NCBI RefSeq assembly: GCF_900116645.1
Contig: NZ_FPBO01000023.1
Span: forward strand, 1 to 64,000
DNA length: 64,000 bases
Source: Pseudoduganella namucuonensis
GTDB taxonomy: Bacteria; Pseudomonadota; Gammaproteobacteria; Burkholderiales; Burkholderiaceae_D
Direction of reading: 5' to 3'
Within the stretch, counting starts at the first letter, position 1. The number at the start of each line of letters is the position of its first letter. This document shows, in pieces, positions 34,656 to 44,125 of this stretch. The notes beneath the pieces were generated by a model. The model had not been told where the DNA came from, did not search any database, and saw only the letters and a program-made list of their open reading frames with translations. The position numbers and the translations under genes are program-made.

Positions 34656-37328
34656 CTATTCCTCCTCCCGCCCGCGCCCGGGCGTGCGCCGCTTTTCCCG
34701 TTCGCGCTGGCGCAGCACGTCTATCATCACGTTGAAGGTGCGCGCCAGGCGGCCTATCTCGTCGGTGCTGGTGACCTTGATGTTGGCGCGGTCGTAATCG
34801 CCGTCCTTCAGCGCGTTGGCCGCCTCGGTCAGGCGCACCACCGGCCGCGTGATGCTGCGCGCGAACAGCACCGCCAGGATCAGGAACACCAGCCCCACCG
34901 CCGCCACGCTGTACAGCACGTGGCTGAACAGCCGTTGCAGCGGCTCCTCGAAACGCGTGCGCGACTCGCTCACGCCCACGATCCAGTTGTGGCCCTTCAC
35001 CGGCGCGTAGCCGGCGTGCTCGTCGACGCCGCTCAGCGTGGAATGGAAGCTGATGTTGCCCGTGCTCCGGGCGCCGATCAGCGCCTGCGCCAGGTCCGGC
35101 ATGTCCACGCTTTCTATGCGGTGGCGGCGGAAGCGCTGGTCGGCGATGATGCGGCCCAGCGTGGCCTTGGGCAGCGGCGCCAGGCTGCGGTACAGCTGCC
35201 TGGCGTCCGGATGGTGCACGATGACGCCGTCGCCGTCTATCATGAACGGCACGCGCGCCCGGTCCGAACCCACCTCGTTCAGGATGGCCGAGATGGTGGC
35301 GCCCTTGATGCGCAACACCACCACACCGATCACATTCTTCGCCTCGTCGAACACCGGGTTGGCGTAATAGACGCCGGGCAGGCCCGCCGTGGCGCCGATG
35401 ATCACGCCCGTCATGAAGGGCTGGCCCTTCATCGCCTCCCTGAAGTACTCGCGGAACTTGAAGTTCACGCCAGCCACGCCGGGCTCGCTGGAGACCAGGG
35501 CCGTGCCCTCCTTATCCATCAGGAACATCAGGTGCGCGTCCGGATTGGTCTTGATCAGGTTGTCCAGCTTGGCGCTGACCACGGCCTTCCTGGCCTCGGT
35601 CGGCTCGCGCAGGTACTCGATGAAGGCGCGGTCGGTGGCTAGGTAGTTGGCCAGGTAGCGGCTGTCCGCGATCAGTTGCGAGATGCGCCCCGCCGTGGCC
35701 TGCGCCAGGCTTTCCAGGTTGCGCAGTTCGCTGGCCGACACCGCCGAGACGCTGCCTCTCAGGTTGTAGTAGGCGGTGATGGTCATGGGCAGCAGCGCGG
35801 CCAGCATCATCGCGATCGTCATTTTCACCACCAGCGGCCAGGAGGCCGGCCGCCACAGCGCGCGTCCCAGCTTGCGCACGCCCTTCTTGATGCTGCGCTG
35901 GCCTTCCAGCTCGCCCACCCGCAGCGCCTCCTGCAGGCCCAGGCTGCCCGCGTGCGACGCGAACAGGCTTTGCGAGAATTCCTGTATCGATTGCGGCCGT
36001 TGCGCCGGCTGCACCTCCAGCGCCCAGTCCACCGCCTTCAGGAATTCCTCGCTGTAGCGCCCCGCCGCCGCCTGCGTGGCGGGGATGTACTCGGCCACGC
36101 CGTTGCGGCGCTCCGGCGCCGGCGCCGGCTTGGCGCCGGTGATCATCCAGTACAGCGTGGCGCCGAAGGCGTAGATGTCGGTCCACGGCCCCTGCTCGCC
36201 CCCCTCGTACTGCTCCAGCGGCGCGTAGCCGGGCGTGACCACGTCCGCCATGGCCTGCATGCCGCCCACCGTCTGGCGCGCGGCGCCGAAGTCCAGCAAC
36301 ACCAGGCTACCATCGTCCTTGCGCACGTAGATGTTGTCCGGCTTGATGTCGCGGTGCAGATAGCCCGATTCGTGCACCAGCGACAGGCCGTCCAGCAGCG
36401 GCTGCATCAGCGACAGCAGCTGCTGTTCGGGCATGTCCTTGTGCTTTTCCCACCACTGCTTGAGCGGCTTGCCCTGCTCGTACTCGAGCACCATGTAGGC
36501 GGTGCGGTGCGCCTCGAAGAAGCGCGCCACGCGCACGATGTTGGAGTGGCGGAAGGTGGCCAGTGTGCGCGCCTCGACCAGGAAGCATTCCAGGCCGTTC
36601 AGGTAAAACTCGTTGTCCTCGGGCCAGCGCGGCGAGACCGACTTGTCGCTGGCGCGGGTGGCGAAATCGGCCGGCAGGTATTCCTTGATGGCGACCTTGG
36701 CGTTCAGGTTGACGTCGGTGGCCAGGTAGGTGATGCCGAAGCCGCCCTGCCCCAGCACGGAGTCGATGCGGTACTCGAACAGCTCGAAGCCGGGCGCCAG
36801 CGCCAGGGGGCTGGCCGTGCCGGGCGCGATGGAGCGGTTCTGTATCGGCGGTAGCGTGGGCAGGATGTTGCTGCGGCTGGGCTGGGACGCCGATCGCGTG
36901 CGGCCGGTAACGGACGGGCGGCTGTGCGGGTGGTTCAGCACCTCGGTGGGCGAGTCGCCGGAGGTCGGCGCCGCCGCTTCGGCCGGGACCGCGCCCTGGG
37001 CCCGGGCCGCAACCTCCGCCGGACCGCGGTGGCGCGGCGGTTCGCGCGTACCGTCCGGGCGGTAGTACGGCACGGGGATGGTGGCGTCGTCGTCGTGCGG
37101 CTGCGCGGCCTGCGGGCGCGGCACCGTGATGTCGGCCAGGCCGTCGCGCGCGGCCAGCTGGCCGGTGGCGGCGCGCGCCGTCATCTCGTGCACGTCGCGC
37201 ATGCGGCGCTCCACCGCCACCACCGCCTCCAGGGCCGCCACCCGGCGCGCCAGGATGGCGGCGCGGGCCTCGGCCGCCGCGTTGCGGTTGCCGTCGTCCG
37301 GCTCGTTCAGCTGATCTCTCTCTTCCAT
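34656..37328 (-). CDS. ppkA: PpkA-like Ser/Thr kinase with Cache sensor and HAMP
   Basis: An 890-residue membrane kinase. The N-terminal 175 residues are low-complexity. The kinase domain (about 180-445) is complete: LGQGGFGITY, VAIKEYLP (catalytic Lys), YLHRDIKPDN and LLDFGAARQ. A membrane helix (about 500-520) leads to a periplasmic double-Cache-like sensor (about 521-800: MFLMDKEGTALVSSEPGVAG, VFDEAKNVIGVV), then a second helix (about 800-822) and a C-terminal HAMP (TEAANALKDGDYDRANI). Kinases in T6SS loci phosphorylate FHA proteins to start secretion; TagH is encoded nearby. The Cache-HAMP tail differs from PpkA with a von Willebrand domain. The ATG at 37328 is chosen; 37388 would add 20 residues. 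It is divergent from the PP2C gene. Confidence 0.88.
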   Translation of the reverse strand: MEERDQLNEPDDGNRNAAAEARAAILARRVAALEAVVAVERRMRDVHEMTARAATGQLAARDGLADITVPRPQAAQPHDDDATIPVPYYRPDGTREPPRHRGPAEVAARAQGAVPAEAAAPTSGDSPTEVLNHPHSRPSVTGRTRSASQPSRSNILPTLPPIQNRSIAPGTASPLALAPGFELFEYRIDSVLGQGGFGITYLATDVNLNAKVAIKEYLPADFATRASDKSVSPRWPEDNEFYLNGLECFLVEARTLATFRHSNIVRVARFFEAHRTAYMVLEYEQGKPLKQWWEKHKDMPEQQLLSLMQPLLDGLSLVHESGYLHRDIKPDNIYVRKDDGSLVLLDFGAARQTVGGMQAMADVVTPGYAPLEQYEGGEQGPWTDIYAFGATLYWMITGAKPAPAPERRNGVAEYIPATQAAAGRYSEEFLKAVDWALEVQPAQRPQSIQEFSQSLFASHAGSLGLQEALRVGELEGQRSIKKGVRKLGRALWRPASWPLVVKMTIAMMLAALLPMTITAYYNLRGSVSAVSASELRNLESLAQATAGRISQLIADSRYLANYLATDRAFIEYLREPTEARKAVVSAKLDNLIKTNPDAHLMFLMDKEGTALVSSEPGVAGVNFKFREYFREAMKGQPFMTGVIIGATAGLPGVYYANPVFDEAKNVIGVVVLRIKGATISAILNEVGSDRARVPFMIDGDGVIVHHPDARQLYRSLAPLPKATLGRIIADQRFRRHRIESVDMPDLAQALIGARSTGNISFHSTLSGVDEHAGYAPVKGHNWIVGVSESRTRFEEPLQRLFSHVLYSVAAVGLVFLILAVLFARSITRPVVRLTEAANALKDGDYDRANIKVTSTDEIGRLARTFNVMIDVLRQREREKRRTPGRGREEE

Positions 37329-37439
37329 GCCTGTCCCGGCGTTCCTGTCCTGTGGTCTTGTTGCAGTGGTCTTTTTACACTGCTGCATGCTAGCATGCGG
37401 TACTTGGGGTTTGCGACATTTTCAACGATAGGAGATATC

Positions 37440-38309
37440 TTGGGCAACTGGAAGCAATTATCGCCGTCTACGCTACATCGGCTGGACATGGGCCTGGCCT
37501 ATGGACTGACGGATGTCGGCACCGTGCGAGAAGCCAACCAGGATAACTTCTTCATCGCGCCCGACATCGGCCTGGTGGTGGTGGCCGACGGCATGGGCGG
37601 CCACGAGGCCGGCGAGATCGCCAGCGCCGACGCCATCACCCTGCTGCACAGCTTCATCGAGGCGGCCCGCGGCAACGCGCCCGCCGCGCCAGACGACGCC
37701 ACCGTGCCCGCCTTCCACGCCAGCGCCTTCGATCCGGTGCAGGCCGATCCCGACGCGACCTGGACCGACGCCACCATGCGCGCCATGATCACGCTGCACG
37801 ACGCGGTGGAATTCGCCAACGAGCGCATGTACCAGACCAACCGCGCCAACCACCAGCCCGACGGCACCGGCATGGGCACCACGCTGACAGGCATGTGGCA
37901 GGTGGCGCCGGACGGTCCCGTGTTCATCTTCCACGTGGGCGACAGCCGCCTGTACTGCTTCCGCCAGGGCCGCCTGACCCAGCTCACGCGCGACCAGACG
38001 CTGTACCAGCAGGCGCTGGAGGCCGGCATGCAGGAGCCGCTGCCGGCCCGCAACCTGCTGCTGCAGGCGCTCGGCCCAGCGCACGGCATCAAGCCGGACC
38101 TGCAGACGCAGGCCGTGGCGCCGGGCGACGTGTACCTGCTGTGCAGCGACGGGTTGTATGGCAACTCCACGCCGGAGGCCATCGCCGCCATCCTGTCGCG
38201 CGTGCGCGACGACAACCTGCCCGCCTGCTGCGCCGAACTGGTCGACATGGCCAAGCGCGACGGCAGCCGCGACAACATCACCGCCGTGCTGGTGCGCTGC
38301 GGCGATTAA
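37440..38309 (+). CDS. pppA: PppA-like PP2C phosphatase
   Basis: A 289-residue metal-dependent Ser/Thr phosphatase, expected to reverse the PpkA kinase and turn T6SS off. PP2C motifs are intact: REANQDNFF, VVADGMGGHEAGE (metal ligands), GTTLTGM, FHVGDSRLY, LCSDGLYG and RDNITAVLV. The TTG at 37440 is chosen because AGGAG lies five bases upstream. An ATG at 37395 (304 residues) lacks a ribosome site, and the ATG at 37488 would remove part of the first strand. The frame is open far upstream inside the kinase gene, but that part is spurious. Confidence 0.9.
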   Translation: MGNWKQLSPSTLHRLDMGLAYGLTDVGTVREANQDNFFIAPDIGLVVVADGMGGHEAGEIASADAITLLHSFIEAARGNAPAAPDDATVPAFHASAFDPVQADPDATWTDATMRAMITLHDAVEFANERMYQTNRANHQPDGTGMGTTLTGMWQVAPDGPVFIFHVGDSRLYCFRQGRLTQLTRDQTLYQQALEAGMQEPLPARNLLLQALGPAHGIKPDLQTQAVAPGDVYLLCSDGLYGNSTPEAIAAILSRVRDDNLPACCAELVDMAKRDGSRDNITAVLVRCGD

Positions 38310-38326
38310 AACCACCAGCGAATTCC

Positions 38327-38353
38327 GGGGTCGGACCCGACGGGTCCGACCCC
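38327..38353. repeat. Repetitive palindrome, GGGGTCGGACCC type (copy 2)
   Basis: GGGGTCGGACCCG and CGGGTCCGACCCC pair around a single base. As in copy 1 at 18418, a looser outer pair flanks it (AAAACCACCAGCG before, CGCCGCTGGTTTT after). It lies between convergent pppA and tagF. Confidence 0.8.
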
Positions 38354-38385
38354 AGGGGTACGCCGCTGGTTTTCGCTCCGCCTGG

Positions 38386-39072
38386 TCAGCCGCCCGCCCA
38401 CCCCGTCTGCGCCCAGTTCCCCGCCAGCAGTCCCGCGAACGCGGCCGGCGCCGGCAAGCCGCGGCACATCAGCAAGCTCGGTTCCACCTGCGCCGAGCCG
38501 TCCGTCCACCAGATGCTCTGGCCCCGCAACGCGGCCGCCGCCAGCAGCGGCGCCTGTGCCGCCACCGCGTCCACGGAGGGCAGCGGGACGCGGCTGCCGG
38601 CCGGCCCGCCCTGCCCGGGCAGCGCCAGGTCGCTGAGCGGCTCGGTGGCCAGCAGCGCTGCATCGAACTGCTCCAGCGCGAAGCCATGCTCCAGCGACGA
38701 CAAGGCCAGCGCCTCCAGCCGGTCGAACCACGGCGCGCAATTGGCCACCCAGTCCAGCACCGCGCCGCCGCCCGGCGCGCCCGCCGCCAGCGTCAACGGG
38801 AAGTGCCGCCCCACCCGGTCCACGCTGGGCATCAGCACCCCGGCCCAGGCGTTGTTGTCGCACACGCCGGGCGCCAGCGCGAAGCGCCAGATCGGGCTGG
38901 TGAGATAGGTGTCCAGCCAGCGCGGCCCCAGCGCGCCGCGGCTGGCTTGCAGCGAGGCCTGCAGCCAGCCGTCCCACACGGCCAGCATGGCCTGCGGCAG
39001 GCGGCGCGACACGAAGTCGCCATGGCTGGTGACCTTGCCGAAAAAGCCGGGCGCCAGTTCGGGTTCCTCCAT
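38386..39072 (-). CDS. tagF: Type VI secretion-associated protein TagF
   Basis: A 228-residue TagF, a cytoplasmic repressor that acts post-translationally on T6SS assembly in the systems studied. Family marks are PGFFGKVTSHGDFVSRRLP at the N-terminus, TSPIWRFALAPGVC and GVLMPSVDRVGRHFPL. The start at 39072 overlaps the tssM stop (TGATG). An ATG at 39090 adds six residues inside tssM and is less likely. It is the last gene of the minus-strand T6SS run. Confidence 0.9.
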   Translation of the reverse strand: MEEPELAPGFFGKVTSHGDFVSRRLPQAMLAVWDGWLQASLQASRGALGPRWLDTYLTSPIWRFALAPGVCDNNAWAGVLMPSVDRVGRHFPLTLAAGAPGGGAVLDWVANCAPWFDRLEALALSSLEHGFALEQFDAALLATEPLSDLALPGQGGPAGSRVPLPSVDAVAAQAPLLAAAALRGQSIWWTDGSAQVEPSLLMCRGLPAPAAFAGLLAGNWAQTGWAGG

Positions 39073-42000
39073 CACAGCGACTCCAGGCAACGGAACTGGT
39101 CCACGCCGTCGCGCCTGAACGGATTGTTCACGCTGCTGGCGGTCAGCTCATAGATCATCTTGCGTCCCTCCAGGTCGAAGGTCAGCTTGTAGCGCTCCCC
39201 CTGCGCGGACGGCTCCAGCACGGCCTTGTCCAGCATGCGGAACCAGGCCCACGGCCCCTCCGTGCGCAGCTCCGTGACGCCGGCTGGCGCCACGTCGAAA
39301 CGCACGCCGTTCACGCCCTTGCCGCTCGGGATCTGGAAGGTGGCCGCGCCCTGCGGCGCCTTGGGCGCGAACGCCAGCACCTGGCCATCCACGTCCAGCG
39401 CCACCCGGGTGAAGGACGCGTCGGCGGCCAGCGGTTTGAGGTCGAAGCGCACCGAGGCCAGCTTGCCCCCGCCGCCGAAGAACTTGTCGCGTATCTGCGC
39501 GGCGCGCTGGAATTCGTTCAGCACGTCCTGCCCCATGCCCAGCGAGACATTGTTCACCGTGCGCCAGCGCCATTGCGCGCCGCTGGTGTCCACGTAGTTG
39601 GCCAGGTGCTTCTGGAAGAAGTCGTCCGCCATGCCGCCGGGCGCGAAGAAGCGGCCGAAATCGTCGGGCGTGGATTCCAGCGCGGCCTTGCGCGCCACCG
39701 GATAGCGGCCGGCGATGGCGGCGCGGCAGAACAGCGCCGGGCCGGTCTTCCACAGCGCGTCCAGCCGGTCGCGTTCCGTGCCCAGCGTGAGGCCGGAGCC
39801 GGCCGTGTCCACGTTGCGCGCCAGCGCCGACAAGGGCGGCGGCAGGCTGTCGGCGTCGCGGCGCAGCTTGGCCAGCGCGTCCGCCGGCGGCGCGGGCTGG
39901 CCGGCGGCGCGGGCGCTGTTGGCCGCGTCGAAGTAGGCGGCGACGTCCTTCAGCTTGAGCAAGAGGTTGTCCAGGCCCGTGACGGTGCCGATGGCGCCCG
40001 CCTCCACCATCTTGTGCAGCGGCGCGAAGTGCTGGTCGACCGGATTGACGGGCTGGGTCTCGGCCGGCAGCACGTCCGGCACGCCGGTGTTCAGCGCCGA
40101 CTCCAGCCGCTTCTTGGCCGCGTCGCCCAGCTGCTTGACGGTGCTGGCCGCCGCGTCCACGGCGGAGATGGTGGACTTGACCTTGTCGAGCCGCGTCTGT
40201 TTCACGGCCGCCTGCAGGAATTTGCGCAGCGGCGACTCCTGGCCGGACACGCTGGCGATCACGCGCGCGGCCTGGTCCAGCGTCGTGAACGGCGCCAGCG
40301 TCACATCGGCCAGCAAAGCGTCCCACTGGCGGATGTAGTCCTCGTAATACATCTGCTGCACGGCCGCCTTCATCTGCGCGGCGTCCGCCGGCGTGGTGAC
40401 GGCCTCGCGCTGGTCCAGCACCCAACTGTCCTTGACCACGTCCGCGATGGCCGCGTCGATCTGTTCGGTGAACTTGCGGTAGCCGGCCAGCGTGAAGGCG
40501 CCGGGGATGCCGCGCGTGAGCGGCTGGCCGCTTTGCCGCGTCAGCACCACGGCCGCGTCGCGCCCCGCCACGGCGGTCACGTCGAAGTCGGGCAGGCCGG
40601 AGGCCACCAGCTCGCGCTTCAGGCGGGTGTAGACCCGCTCGCCCATCGGCATCTTCGCCAGCGCCAGGCGCACCTGGGCGATCAGCTTCGCGTCCAGCTG
40701 CGGCGGGGCCTCCGCCTGGCTGTCCGGGTCCAGCATCGCCGCCACGTGGCGCGACAGGTCCTGGCGCTGCGGCTCGTTGGCCTCGGGCAGGCTGCGCGCC
40801 CAGTCGTACTCGAGCCATGCGCGCACCGCCGCCGGGTCCAGGTGGTTGCGCTCGCCCAGCATCAGGTACACGCGCAGCAGCTCGTACAGGTATTCGGCGT
40901 TGTTGGCCGGGCCGCGCCGCAGCTGGGTTTCCATCTGGTCCAGGATGCGCGGCAGCAGCGCCTCGCGCAGCACGCGGTGGTAGGCGACGATGGAGCCCTC
41001 GCCCAGCTTGCCGCCCTGGTACAAGCCCATGCCCATGGAGAACGGCACGTCCGCGCCCCGGTCGTCGTAGCCGCCGGGGATGTCGCGCAGCGCGTTCAGC
41101 AGCGGCAGGGCCGCCAGCGGCGAAGGGTCCTTGGGCAGCGCGCGCGCCAGCCGGTCTATCTCCAGCGTGCGCGCGGCCACGTCGTCGACGTAGCTCCGGT
41201 TGCGCACATAGCTTCCCAGCAGGCCGGCCGAGACCAGCACCAGCATGATGGCCGTCAGCGCCATGGCGCCCCACTGCAGCAGGCGGCGGTTGCGTTCCAG
41301 CTTGAGGTTGGCGCCCGCCAGGTCCTTCTCCTGGAAGATCACCTCGCGCAGCAGGCGCGTGATGAAGTAGCTGCGGCCGCCGAAGGCGTTCGCCGGCAGC
41401 ACCTTGCGGTCCAGACCGAAACTGGCGGCCAGCGTGGACATCACGCGGTCGATCGGGCTGCCCTCCTGCGTGCCGCTGGTGAAGTAGACGCCGCGCACCA
41501 GCGCGGGCTGCTCGTAGGAAGTGGCCTCGAACACGTCGGTGAGGAAGGCTTCCAGCACGTCGCCGATGGCGGCGAACTGCTGGGGGAAGTTGTACATCAG
41601 CGCACGACGCTGGATGTCGCGCTCCTGCTGCATGCGCTCCAGCAGGCGGCCCTGCAGCTGCGCCTGCAGCGCGTCGAATTCGGTGGGGAAGGATTTCAGG
41701 CCGGCGTCCGCCTGTTCCTCCGCCGCCAGCGGGAAGGTCACGCCCCAGACCTGGGTGCGGTCGTCGCGGCCCAGGTTGTCGAAGAACTCGACGAAGCCGG
41801 CCAGCAGGTCGCATTTGGTGACGATCACGTACACGGGGAAGCGGATGCCCAGCTGCTCGTGCAGCTCCTGGATGCGGGCGCGGATCGCCAGCGCCTGCGC
41901 GCGCCGCGCCACTTCGCCTTGCTGCAGCAGGTCCGCCACGCTGAGCGCGACGATGACGCCGTTGATCGGGCGCCGGCCGCGGTGCTTGCGCAGCAGTTGC

Positions 42001-42629
42001 AAAAAGCCCTTCCAGGCGGCCTTGTCGACCTCGGTGTAGCTGTCCTGCGTGGTGTAGCGGCCGGCGGTGTCGAGCAGCACGGCTTCGTCGGTGAACCACC
42101 AGTCGCAATTGCGGGTGCCGCCCACGCCGCCGATGGCGCCCTTGCCGTGCGTGTCGCTGAGCGGGAATTTCAGCCCGGAGTGCACCAGCGCGGTGGTCTT
42201 GCCGCTGCCGGGCGCGCCCACGAACATATACCAGGGCAGCTGGTACAGGCCGGCCGAGCCGCCGCCGACGCGGGACTTCTTCAGCACCGCCATGGCCTCC
42301 TGCAGGCGCTTGGCCAGCAGGGCCATCTCGGCGGCGGTCTCCTTCTGGCCGGGCGCCGGCGCGGGCGCGCCGTTGGGCTCGCCCGCCACGCTTTTCATCA
42401 GGCGGCGATTAGCCAGCTTGGCCGATACGATCTTCCAGCCGAACCAGCAGGCCCAGGCCAGGAACAGCATCCAGATGATGAACCAGCGCACGCCGCTGTC
42501 GGCGAACGGTTCCTTGCCGTCGAAAGCCAGCAGCGGGGCCTCGAACCAGACGATGAGAGACAGCAGCAGCACGCCGATGAAGGTGAGCACCGGCGGCTTG
42601 ATGAGCCAGTTGAAGAAGCGTTTGATCAT
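39072..42629 (-). CDS. tssM: T6SS inner-membrane protein TssM (IcmF family)
   Basis: A 1,185-residue TssM, the long inner-membrane part of the T6SS membrane complex. Two N-terminal membrane helices (about 14-30 and 42-60) precede the cytoplasmic NTPase-like domain with Walker A GAPGSGKTT (about 136-144), DTAGRY and VTKCDLLAGF. A third helix near 450-472 leads to the long periplasmic part, ending in the IcmF C-terminal domain (GPWAWFRMLDKA). The ATG at 42629 overlaps the tssL stop (ATGA). No tssJ, whose product normally binds the TssM periplasmic domain, is next to it. Confidence 0.96.
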   Translation of the reverse strand: MIKRFFNWLIKPPVLTFIGVLLLSLIVWFEAPLLAFDGKEPFADSGVRWFIIWMLFLAWACWFGWKIVSAKLANRRLMKSVAGEPNGAPAPAPGQKETAAEMALLAKRLQEAMAVLKKSRVGGGSAGLYQLPWYMFVGAPGSGKTTALVHSGLKFPLSDTHGKGAIGGVGGTRNCDWWFTDEAVLLDTAGRYTTQDSYTEVDKAAWKGFLQLLRKHRGRRPINGVIVALSVADLLQQGEVARRAQALAIRARIQELHEQLGIRFPVYVIVTKCDLLAGFVEFFDNLGRDDRTQVWGVTFPLAAEEQADAGLKSFPTEFDALQAQLQGRLLERMQQERDIQRRALMYNFPQQFAAIGDVLEAFLTDVFEATSYEQPALVRGVYFTSGTQEGSPIDRVMSTLAASFGLDRKVLPANAFGGRSYFITRLLREVIFQEKDLAGANLKLERNRRLLQWGAMALTAIMLVLVSAGLLGSYVRNRSYVDDVAARTLEIDRLARALPKDPSPLAALPLLNALRDIPGGYDDRGADVPFSMGMGLYQGGKLGEGSIVAYHRVLREALLPRILDQMETQLRRGPANNAEYLYELLRVYLMLGERNHLDPAAVRAWLEYDWARSLPEANEPQRQDLSRHVAAMLDPDSQAEAPPQLDAKLIAQVRLALAKMPMGERVYTRLKRELVASGLPDFDVTAVAGRDAAVVLTRQSGQPLTRGIPGAFTLAGYRKFTEQIDAAIADVVKDSWVLDQREAVTTPADAAQMKAAVQQMYYEDYIRQWDALLADVTLAPFTTLDQAARVIASVSGQESPLRKFLQAAVKQTRLDKVKSTISAVDAAASTVKQLGDAAKKRLESALNTGVPDVLPAETQPVNPVDQHFAPLHKMVEAGAIGTVTGLDNLLLKLKDVAAYFDAANSARAAGQPAPPADALAKLRRDADSLPPPLSALARNVDTAGSGLTLGTERDRLDALWKTGPALFCRAAIAGRYPVARKAALESTPDDFGRFFAPGGMADDFFQKHLANYVDTSGAQWRWRTVNNVSLGMGQDVLNEFQRAAQIRDKFFGGGGKLASVRFDLKPLAADASFTRVALDVDGQVLAFAPKAPQGAATFQIPSGKGVNGVRFDVAPAGVTELRTEGPWAWFRMLDKAVLEPSAQGERYKLTFDLEGRKMIYELTASSVNNPFRRDGVDQFRCLESL

Positions 42630-44098
42630 GGGGCGGCGGGCGTCAATACGATGATGACCACGCGCCGGTTGCGCGCGCGGTTGGCGGAGCTGTCGTTCGG
42701 CACCAGCGGTTCGGTCTCGCCGCGGCCCTCCGCGCTGTAGCGCGCGGCGGGGCCGGCCTGCTCGGCCAATGTGCGCGCCACCGTGGCGGCGCGGCCCTTG
42801 GACAAGGCCCAGTTGGACGGGAAGCGCGCCGAGGTGCTCGGCACGTCGTCCGTGTGGCCGATGACGATGACCTTGCCCGGCACCGGTTTCAGCGCCTCGC
42901 CGATGCGCTTGAGCAGCGGCTCGTACGAGCGCTCGGCCTCCGCGCTGCCGGACTTGAACACGCCGTCGCCGTGCAGCACGATGGTGGAGCGGTCCGGCGT
43001 CTCGGTGACGCTGACCAGGCCCTGCTCGATCTCGGGCGCGAGGAACTTGGCCACCCGCACCGGCGGATTGGCCATGGGCGGCGGTGGCGGCGCGGGCGCG
43101 ACCAGGCGAATGCGCTGCAGGGCCGCGAACACCGGGTCCGACTGGCGGTTCAGCACGAAGTTCAGGCCCAGGTGCAGCAACAGCAGGACCAGGCCGGCGA
43201 TGGCGGCCATCACCCACACGGGGATCAGCCGCATCAGGCCGGGACGCTTTTCATTCGAGCCGCGCCAGCGCAGCGACAGCGCCGGCTCCAGCGGGCCGCG
43301 CTCCTTCTGGATCAGCTGCTGCAACCGCTCGCGCAGCAGGTCCAGCTGGCCGCGCCCGCCGTCGATCACGCGGTAGCGTCCTTCCAGGCCCAGCGCCAGG
43401 CAGAGGTACATCAGTTCCAGCACGTGCAGATTGGCCTGCGGCTGCTGGCACAGCTTCTGCAAGATGATGAAGAACTTCTCGCCGCCGAAGGCCTCGTTGT
43501 GGAAGGCCACCAGCAGGCTGCGGCTGGCCCACACGCCGCCCCCGCCCCAGGGCGTGCTGGAGATGGTCTCGTCGAGGAAGGTGCACAGCGAGTAGCGCGC
43601 GACGGCGATGGCCTCCTGCGAACAGCCGGCGGCCTTGGCGTCCACCTCGAACTTCTTGATGGCCGAGACCAGTTGGCCGCGCAGGCCCTCCACGTTCGGA
43701 TGGGTGGCCATGATGCGCAGCGGGACCACCAGGTCCAGCAGCGCGTTGGCCGCGCCCACCAGCGGATTCACGCCGTTCAAATGCGCGCGCGGGGCGGCGG
43801 CCAGGGGGGCCAGCGCCGCGTCGTAATTGGTCACGGGCGCGGCCGGGCCCTCGCCGGGGACGCCGCCGGAAGGATGGGCGCCGCCGCGCAGGCCCTGCGA
43901 CAGGGGATCGGCGCCCGGGCCGGCGGCTCCGCCCGGCCCGCCGTAAGCGCCCGCCTGGCCGCCATAGCCGCCACCGCCGCCCGGCGCGGCCGCGTCGGCG
44001 CCGCCCAGCCCCGGCACGGGCGAAGGCGCGCCGCGCCGGCCGCCCGGCTTGGGCACGAGGATGGTGCGGTCCGAGTCCGGCAGATCTTCCTGGCTCAT
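42626..44098 (-). CDS. tssL: T6SS inner-membrane protein TssL with OmpA-type domain
   Basis: A 490-residue TssL (DotU family) with an added peptidoglycan-binding domain. The first 90 residues are Gly/Ala/Pro-rich and follow DRTILVPKPGG, a short motif often at the start of extended TssL. The DotU cytoplasmic domain covers about 100-270 (LLDLVVPLR, LCTFLDETI, NEAFGGEKFF, LMYLCLALG). One membrane helix (about 293-315) precedes a periplasmic C-terminal OmpA domain (VIVIGHTDDVPS, NWALSKGRAATVA, RARNRRVVI). The OmpA part can anchor the complex to the cell wall. Confidence 0.95.
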   Translation of the reverse strand: MSQEDLPDSDRTILVPKPGGRRGAPSPVPGLGGADAAAPGGGGGYGGQAGAYGGPGGAAGPGADPLSQGLRGGAHPSGGVPGEGPAAPVTNYDAALAPLAAAPRAHLNGVNPLVGAANALLDLVVPLRIMATHPNVEGLRGQLVSAIKKFEVDAKAAGCSQEAIAVARYSLCTFLDETISSTPWGGGGVWASRSLLVAFHNEAFGGEKFFIILQKLCQQPQANLHVLELMYLCLALGLEGRYRVIDGGRGQLDLLRERLQQLIQKERGPLEPALSLRWRGSNEKRPGLMRLIPVWVMAAIAGLVLLLLHLGLNFVLNRQSDPVFAALQRIRLVAPAPPPPPMANPPVRVAKFLAPEIEQGLVSVTETPDRSTIVLHGDGVFKSGSAEAERSYEPLLKRIGEALKPVPGKVIVIGHTDDVPSTSARFPSNWALSKGRAATVARTLAEQAGPAARYSAEGRGETEPLVPNDSSANRARNRRVVIIVLTPAAP

Positions 44099-44125
44099 TG
44101 TTGCTGCTTCCGCTTTAGTGTCCGC

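Noticed and set aside
39573..42740. A 1,055-codon open frame on the plus strand opposite tssM
   Set aside because: Antisense shadow of tssM; no recognisable domain.
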